This document shows, in pieces, positions 30,156 to 34,227 of a DNA stretch of 34,227 nucleotides. Numbering within the stretch: position 1 is the stretch's first letter; every line of letters begins with the position of its first letter. The stretch is from Nitrosopumilaceae archaeon (lineage in GTDB: Archaea; Thermoproteota; Nitrososphaeria; Nitrososphaerales; Nitrosopumilaceae). The position numbers were made by a program, and so were the translations under genes. Below the pieces are notes generated by a model. It saw only the letters and a program-made list of their open reading frames with translations. It did not search any database and was not told the DNA's origin. The stretch lies in contig JAJEHG010000057.1 of NCBI GenBank assembly GCA_022823825.1, positions 1 to 34,227 on the forward strand. Reading direction: 5' to 3'.

Positions 30156-31616
30156 ATGACGACAGACGGCGGCAACGGCGCGGGCAGCATCGCGATACGC
30201 GACACGCTCTCCGGGAAGAGGTCAAGCCCGTCAGGGCAGGGCTCCGACACCGTGTCGATATACCTGTGCGGCGTGACGGTATACGACGACGCGCACATAG
30301 GCCACGCAAGGACCATCATAACGTTTGACGTTCTGAGGCGCCACCTAGAGTACAGGGGGATACGGGCCACCATGGTGCAGAACTTTACGGACGTCGACGA
30401 CAAGATAATAGCGCGGGCGCGAGACGAGGGGGTGCAGGCCTCGGAGCTTGGCGAGAGGTACATCAAGAGGTACCACGAGGAGTTTGAGAGGCTGAACGTG
30501 CTCAGGGCCGACTCGTACCCGAGGGCCACGGAGCACATACAGGACATCATCGGGTTCATCACAAACCTGATCGAAAAGGGCGCGGCATACGTGGCAAAAA
30601 ACGGCGTCTACTTTGCAGTATCGGAGTTTGCGCAGTACGGCAAGCTCTCCGGAAAAAAGACCGACCAGCTGAGGTCCGGCGCCCGCATCGAGATAGACGA
30701 GGCAAAGCGCGATCCGCTTGACTTTGCCCTGTGGAAGTTTGACGCGGGAGATCCGTCGTGGGACAGCCCGTGGGGGGCGGGGCGCCCCGGCTGGCACATA
30801 GAGTGCTCCGCGATGAGCACGAAATACCTGGGCGACTGCATAGACGTACACGGAGGGGGGCGCGACCTGATATTCCCCCACCACGAGAACGAGATAGCCC
30901 AGTCCGAGACCCGGACGGGCCGCATGTTTGCCAGGATATGGATGCACGTGGGAATGGTGACGATCGGCGGCGAGAAGATGTCAAAGTCGCTTGGCAACAT
31001 CAGGTCGGTGGGGCGCGCGCTGGAGGACTGGGGCCCAAACGTGATCAGGCTGTTCTGCCTGTCGGGCCACTACTCAAAGCCGGTGGACTATTCTGATGAG
31101 AACCTGCGCGAGAGCCTTGCAAGGTGGCGCCAGATAGAGGCGTGCCACTACGAGCTGATGCACGCGACGAGGGGCGCGGGCGGCGGGGGCGGGGGCGGCC
31201 CCGGGGACGCGGGCGCCGCAGGCAGGCTGGCCGACGCGGTGGTCAGGTTTGACGCCGCGCTGGACGACGACCTCAACACGCACCTGGCCGTCTCGGCGCT
31301 AATGGACGTGGTGTCCGACGCAAACGCCCTGGCCGCGGGCGGCGCGCTGGACCCGGGGTGGGCGGCCGACGCGGGGGCGGAGCTCTCAAGGATGTCCCGG
31401 ACCCTCGGCCTGAGGGTGCCCGACATGGATCCCGCCGAGGCCGCCGCAGTCGACTCCGAGGTGGAGGCGCGCAACGGCCTGAGAAGGCAGGGCCGGTACG
31501 AGGAGGCCGACGCGGCAAGGGACAGGCTCAGGGAGCTGCACGTGGAGCTTTTTGATCGCAGGGACAAGACGGTGTGGGTCAAGCGGGAAAAGATAGGGGC
31601 AGACGCCAAAAACTAG
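30156..31616 (+). CDS. cysS: Cysteinyl-tRNA synthetase
   Basis: A 486-residue class I synthetase charging tRNA-Cys. Seen are C38 (zinc ligand, in YLCGVTVYD), the HIGH signature (47-50), NFTDVDDKII, the GWHIECSAMS and FPHHENEIAQSE zinc/substrate segments, KMSKS (about 276-280), and the helical DALR-like C-terminal domain. An insertion rich in Gly (about 333-345) interrupts the helical domain. The N-terminal 20 residues are Gly-rich and extra to the family. It is 24 nt downstream of nadE in the same direction, with a purine-rich SD-like region between them. Confidence 0.95.
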   Translation: MTTDGGNGAGSIAIRDTLSGKRSSPSGQGSDTVSIYLCGVTVYDDAHIGHARTIITFDVLRRHLEYRGIRATMVQNFTDVDDKIIARARDEGVQASELGERYIKRYHEEFERLNVLRADSYPRATEHIQDIIGFITNLIEKGAAYVAKNGVYFAVSEFAQYGKLSGKKTDQLRSGARIEIDEAKRDPLDFALWKFDAGDPSWDSPWGAGRPGWHIECSAMSTKYLGDCIDVHGGGRDLIFPHHENEIAQSETRTGRMFARIWMHVGMVTIGGEKMSKSLGNIRSVGRALEDWGPNVIRLFCLSGHYSKPVDYSDENLRESLARWRQIEACHYELMHATRGAGGGGGGGPGDAGAAGRLADAVVRFDAALDDDLNTHLAVSALMDVVSDANALAAGGALDPGWAADAGAELSRMSRTLGLRVPDMDPAEAAAVDSEVEARNGLRRQGRYEEADAARDRLRELHVELFDRRDKTVWVKREKIGADAKN

Positions 31617-31720
31617 CTCACGGCGCATTTGCCTGACGGAAAACAGTCGCACTATGGCGCAGGCGCACAACGCAGCGACGGCGAGTTTAAACCGGTGCAA
31701 GTTTGTACGACGCGGCGTGG

Positions 31721-31765
31721 TTTTTTCTGCCGGAAAAATAATTATATTGAGTAACTAGGGTTTTT
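31721..31765 (+). terminator. T-rich region after cysS
   Basis: A T6 run (31721-31726) and a TTTTT run near 31761 follow cysS by about 105-150 nt in AT-rich DNA, consistent with archaeal termination. Confidence 0.35.
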
Positions 31766-31778
31766 GATTGCGTACATT

Positions 31779-31824
31779 AATTAGCGCGCCCTAATTAGCG
31801 CGCCCTAATTAGACTAGTCTAATT
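31779..31824. promoter_or_regulatory. Operator-like element: 14-bp tandem repeats plus 18-bp palindrome
   Basis: AATTAGCGCGCCCT occurs exactly twice (31779-31792 and 31793-31806); the next unit begins AATTAG and merges into the perfect palindrome AATTAGACTAGTCTAATT (31807-31824). It ends 8 bp before the TATA-like box of the 31863 gene, a position suited to an activator or a repressor that blocks TBP/TFB. Confidence 0.65.
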
Positions 31825-31831
31825 TTCAATC

Positions 31832-31842
31832 TGTTTATTATT
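31832..31842 (+). promoter_or_regulatory. TATA box for the 31863 gene
   Basis: TGTTTATTATT is centred 25 bp before ATG 31863. Confidence 0.55.
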
Positions 31843-31862
31843 CGGCACAGCCAAGTATTTCC

Positions 31863-32159
31863 ATGAACGTATGGAACAAATTCTGGAATTGGTACGAGGA
31901 CAAGATACTGGGAAGCGTGATAATAATCGCAGTGATACAGTTTATCCAGGTGCCCCACATGGTGTGGAACGCGGACATGATGCTTGAGGCCGGATACATC
32001 TCAAGGGTCCACCCCGTGCTCGACTGGCTGCTGTACGGAGTCGACCTGATCGAGATAGTCTCAATAGTCAACGTCGGAATGATCATGTACAGCCTCATAA
32101 AAAAGAAGAGGGGGGTGAAAAAGGACGCGGAGCGCCAGCTCCGCGGGACGGCCGGCTAG
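31863..32159 (+). CDS. Small two-helix membrane protein, function unknown
   Basis: A 98-residue membrane protein with hydrophobic segments at about 15-35 and 53-82 and a basic cytoplasmic tail (IKKKRGVKKDAERQL). The N-terminus is aromatic (MNVWNKFWNWYEDK), and the loop carries VPHMVWNADMMLEAGYISRVHP. I know of no functional assignment. Its most informative feature is the promoter: an exact tandem repeat and an 18-bp palindrome lie just upstream of the TATA box, suggesting tight regulation by a specific factor. It is convergent with the secreted repeat protein gene, whose stop lies 31 nt downstream. Confidence 0.75.
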   Translation: MNVWNKFWNWYEDKILGSVIIIAVIQFIQVPHMVWNADMMLEAGYISRVHPVLDWLLYGVDLIEIVSIVNVGMIMYSLIKKKRGVKKDAERQLRGTAG

Positions 32160-32189
32160 GACCGGCCCCTGCGCCGCGCCGGTCCGGGC

Positions 32190-33131
32190 TCAGCTCTGGC
32201 CGAGTCCAAGCGGCACCATCATGCTTCCAAACGACTCGTTTATCCGGAAGTGGTACTCTTTTGACTCGTCATACAGGAACTGCGAGCCGCCGTACCCGAC
32301 GTTGGGGCCGAACAGCATGTTAAACTCCCTTGCGTCCCCGGGGTTCAGCACTATCTGCCCGCTTGTAAAGTCGGTTCCCGCATACCTGAACGCGGCGGAG
32401 CCGTCCCAGACGTCGTAGCTGCACAGGGACGGACTCGTGCAGTCAAGCGCCTTTATCTCGTCGCTCGTGTTCTCTGCAAGCATCCGTATGGAGAGCAGGG
32501 CCTGGCCCGACGGGCTTATCTCAAAGCTGTTCCCCTCGCTTCCCATCCCGAACCAGTAGTAGTTTATCGGGCCCACGGAGAACAGCTCCGCGTTGGTTCT
32601 ATAGTCGTGCAGCAGGATGGCCTGCTTGACGGGCTTTTCGCAGTCGATCCTCTTGTACGCCTTTGTTATCTTGGCGCATTCTGCAAGCTGGGCCTCGAGC
32701 TCGGCCAGTACCGGGTCGGCAGCGCCGGCCTCTGCCGCGTTTCCGGATTCCGCGGGGACGGACACGGTAATCAGCCCAGTCCCTACCAGATACTGTATCC
32801 CGTTTAGGAAGTCGTCGTCGGAGATCAGATCGTCGGCCCACCACGCGGCGTTGTTCTTTACCCATTCGGGGACGCCCTCCTCCTGCGCGCCGGCCGCGTC
32901 ACCCGGGCCGCCGCCTGGCGCGGGGTCGTCGGGCACGGTTATGATTCCAGACGATATCAGGTACGCGATTCCTGCAAGAAATTCGGCCTCCGATATCTGT
33001 CCCTCCGACCACCATGCGGCGTTGTTCTTTATCCACGGCGGGACCTCCGCAAATGCGGGGGCGGCTGACGCGGATACCAGCGATGCAAGAAGCGTAGCAG
33101 AAAGGACCAGTATGGTCGTCTTTGCCTTCAT
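32190..33131 (-). CDS. Secreted protein with two W-(I/V)KNNAxWW repeats
   Basis: A 313-residue exported protein. Residues 1-28 form a signal peptide ending ASAAPAFA. Two copies of a 35-residue repeat follow: WIKNNAAWWSEGQISEAEF... at about 33-66 and WVKNNAAWWADDLISDDDF... at about 90-124, separated by a Gly/Pro-rich linker. A helical Ala/Glu-rich stretch (about 138-160) precedes a C-terminal domain with four cysteines (C152, C164 and two later in ALDCTSPSLCSY) and a probable beta-sandwich (FTSGQIVLNPGDAREFNMLFG). The repeat is common in surface proteins of ammonia-oxidising archaea, without a settled function. Start by signal peptide and TATA box 28 bp upstream. Confidence 0.85.
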   Translation of the reverse strand: MKAKTTILVLSATLLASLVSASAAPAFAEVPPWIKNNAAWWSEGQISEAEFLAGIAYLISSGIITVPDDPAPGGGPGDAAGAQEEGVPEWVKNNAAWWADDLISDDDFLNGIQYLVGTGLITVSVPAESGNAAEAGAADPVLAELEAQLAECAKITKAYKRIDCEKPVKQAILLHDYRTNAELFSVGPINYYWFGMGSEGNSFEISPSGQALLSIRMLAENTSDEIKALDCTSPSLCSYDVWDGSAAFRYAGTDFTSGQIVLNPGDAREFNMLFGPNVGYGGSQFLYDESKEYHFRINESFGSMMVPLGLGQS

Positions 33132-33154
33132 TATATGCAGTAGCGGTTCAAACC

Positions 33155-33164
33155 ATATAAAATA
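33155..33164 (-). promoter_or_regulatory. TATA box for the repeat protein gene
   Basis: The minus strand reads TATTTTATAT, centred about 28 bp before ATG 33131; a strong TATA match. Confidence 0.6.
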
Positions 33165-33360
33165 TGCCGGGAAATTTTTTATCAGATATAAGCGGGTTGC
33201 ACGCACCGGGCGGCCCCGTGTGGCGGATCGCGGCGCGCGGAGGCGCATTGGGCACCGGGGGGACGGGCGGACACCACTGCGCGCGAAGACGGCAGACGCA
33301 GACAAGGCCGGACCACGATGCTGCACAGCCCCGCTGGGCGCGTGCGTTTTTGCATAAGAG

Positions 33361-33435
33361 AGCCAATGATGGGATCCGAACCCACGACCTTTCGCTTACA
33401 AGGCGAATGCTCTAACCAGGCTGAGCTACATTGGC
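33361..33435 (-). tRNA. tRNA-Thr (anticodon TGT)
   Basis: On the minus strand the acceptor GCCAATG (33435-33429) pairs with CATTGGC, with discriminator U as expected for archaeal tRNA-Thr. D arm GCTC/GAGC, anticodon stem TTCGC/GCGAA around CTTGTAA (anticodon TGT), and T arm GTGGG/CCCAT around TTCGGAT are all intact. No intron. No CCA is encoded. A TATA box lies about 25 bp upstream of the mature 5' end. Confidence 0.95.
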
Positions 33436-33453
33436 ACGGCATGCGGCGGCGGC

Positions 33454-33467
33454 GTTTAAATTTAAAA
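33454..33467 (-). promoter_or_regulatory. TATA box for tRNA-Thr
   Basis: TTTAAATTTAAA (33455-33466) is centred 25 bp upstream of the first tRNA base (33435). Confidence 0.6.
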
Positions 33468-33716
33468 TGTTGCGAATCGCCGCGGACGTCGTTAGTGCAG
33501 GGGTGCGCAAAGCGCGCCGCCAGACGAAGTGGCGCGGACAGTCGGCGAGCGGAAGCACGGATAGTCGGCGCCCATTTCCCTTTTCCTCCTCCCCCCTTCA
33601 CCCTTCCCCCGCATGCAACCGGGAAAGCTGTGTTTGTATCCTCGGCCCCCGCGCGATGCCCGCATACGCGCAGCGGCGGCAATCTCGGCGGTGGCGGCGG
33701 TGGCGGCAAAGCACTT

Positions 33717-33727
33717 GCTTTATAATC
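33717..33727 (+). promoter_or_regulatory. TATA box for the 33748 gene
   Basis: TGCTTTATAAT is centred about 26 bp before ATG 33748. Confidence 0.6.
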
Positions 33728-33747
33728 ATGCAGGGGATACCTCGCTC

Positions 33748-34005
33748 ATGCGCTATATCTCGCCCGTCAAGGCCAAGGTTCTCGCGATGCTCTTCTATGG
33801 GACGGGGACGATAGGGATTGCAGTCGGGCTCGGGCTCGCGCCGCCGCAGGTGACAATGATAATCACGCTTATGGCGGTAATCAACATCGGCCTGGGCGCG
33901 TTCTTTACATACATAATGCTGACGCAGGAGGAGAGGTCACCGGACAAGCGCAAGCGCAAAAAAAGGCGGGAAAGCGGCAGGGACGAACCGGGCGGCAAAA
34001 AATAG
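33748..34005 (+). CDS. Small membrane protein with basic tail, function unknown
   Basis: An 85-residue protein with two transmembrane helices (about 8-28 and 33-56) and a highly charged, mostly basic C-terminal tail (EERSPDKRKRKKRRESGRDE) that would lie in the cytosol and could contact nucleic acid or phospholipid. No recognised domain. ATG 33748 is chosen because of the TATA box 26 bp upstream; the frame is open far upstream but with low-complexity residues. It is followed by a GC-rich 220-bp stretch to the window end. Confidence 0.7.
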   Translation: MRYISPVKAKVLAMLFYGTGTIGIAVGLGLAPPQVTMIITLMAVINIGLGAFFTYIMLTQEERSPDKRKRKKRRESGRDEPGGKK

Positions 34006-34227
34006 GCCGCGGCTGCAGCCCACGGGGCCGTGCAACAGCCGTGGGACATCCGGGGCCTGGGCCGTGTGTACGGATGTTTATGAGTGCGGAATTTTGTTTC
34101 CTAATTCACCCATGCACGCCTGTCGGGCCACCGCGGATTGCGGCATGCATGCGGGTGCAGCTGGGGGACGGGATTCGGCGATCACAGCGCTTAAGTAACA
34201 GCAGTATGATCATCTCATCGAACACTA
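34006..34227. other. Terminal intergenic stretch
   Basis: GC-rich DNA after the last gene. CCCACGG (34019-34025) and CCGTGGG (34039-34045) can form a 7-bp hairpin, without an adjacent T-run. A CGCTTAAGT element near 34189-34197 could be a promoter for a gene beyond the window edge. No gene is called here. Confidence 0.45.

Larger units (their letters stand above)
33436..33747. other. Intergenic region upstream of tRNA-Thr and the 33748 gene
   Basis: 312 bp containing the tRNA-Thr TATA box (33454-33467), a near-direct repeat GGACAGTCGGCG (33536) / GGATAGTCGGCG (33559), a pyrimidine-rich tract (33577-33608) and the TATA box of the next gene (33717-33727). No gene is recognised. Confidence 0.5.

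Noticed and set aside
31779..31812. CRISPR array
   Set aside because: Units of 14 bp follow each other without spacers; no cas genes are nearby.
34207..34227. Start of a gene at ATG 34207
   Set aside because: Only 21 bases remain, and the nearest TATA-like element is about 15 bp away, too close for the pattern seen here.

Overview
The window looks like chromosomal DNA of a GC-rich marine ammonia-oxidising-type archaeon (Thaumarchaeota/Nitrososphaerota). Archaeal markers include SRP19, Gar1, TFB, an intron-bearing tRNA-Leu, a fused siroheme decarboxylase, archaeal-type MetRS and SAH hydrolase, and small purine-pathway subunits (PurS, PurL and PurQ as separate genes). High GC together with heavy ATA and AGG codon use suggests a Cenarchaeum symbiosum-like lineage rather than the AT-rich Nitrosopumilus. 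That assignment is inference from content; no search was run. Most promoters follow one pattern: a TATA-like box centred 24-28 bp upstream of the start codon, implying leaderless mRNAs, several of them starting at GTG or TTG. I used this spacing to choose starts.

Layout. 1-2286 is a long stretch with no convincing gene. 2287-3952 holds information-processing genes (SRP19, then Gar1-TFB in one transcript). 4099-4884 is a lone sufC. 5035-5669 carries a minimal ssDNA-binding OB-fold protein, an intron-containing tRNA-Leu and a 44-residue C2H2 zinc-finger ORF. 5930-6556 is a DedA/VTT-like membrane protein. 6626-11529 is a tetrapyrrole region: hemB with a coupled small gene, hemA coupled to precorrin-2 dehydrogenase, and a fused AhbA-AhbB-type siroheme decarboxylase. 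11558-14637 holds an aldo/keto reductase with a Cys/His-rich partner, a chlorite-dismutase/HemQ-family protein and a membrane-anchored surface protein. 14749-20125 (minus) is a purine operon: purS, purQ, purL, purF, then a DUF427 gene. 20377-22055 holds an unknown protein and the Tat translocase genes tatC and tatA. 22249-28613 (minus) runs SAH hydrolase, MetRS, a DUF726-like hydrolase, a translation-factor-like protein with a degenerate GTPase domain, a UbiX-type flavin prenyltransferase and a SRPBCC-like protein. 28910-31616 (plus) is a Rieske protein, nadE and cysS. 31863-34005 holds a small membrane protein behind a striking repeat/palindrome element, a secreted protein with two W-KNNAxWW repeats, tRNA-Thr and another small membrane protein.

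How they work together. HemA and HemB make tetrapyrrole precursors, precorrin-2 dehydrogenase leads to sirohydrochlorin/siroheme, and the AhbAB fusion would decarboxylate siroheme toward heme. A Cld/HemQ-family protein lies nearby. The pur cluster supplies the PurF step and the three-part FGAM synthase. Several housekeeping enzymes carry Gly-rich low-complexity insertions at loop positions, a recurring feature of this window.
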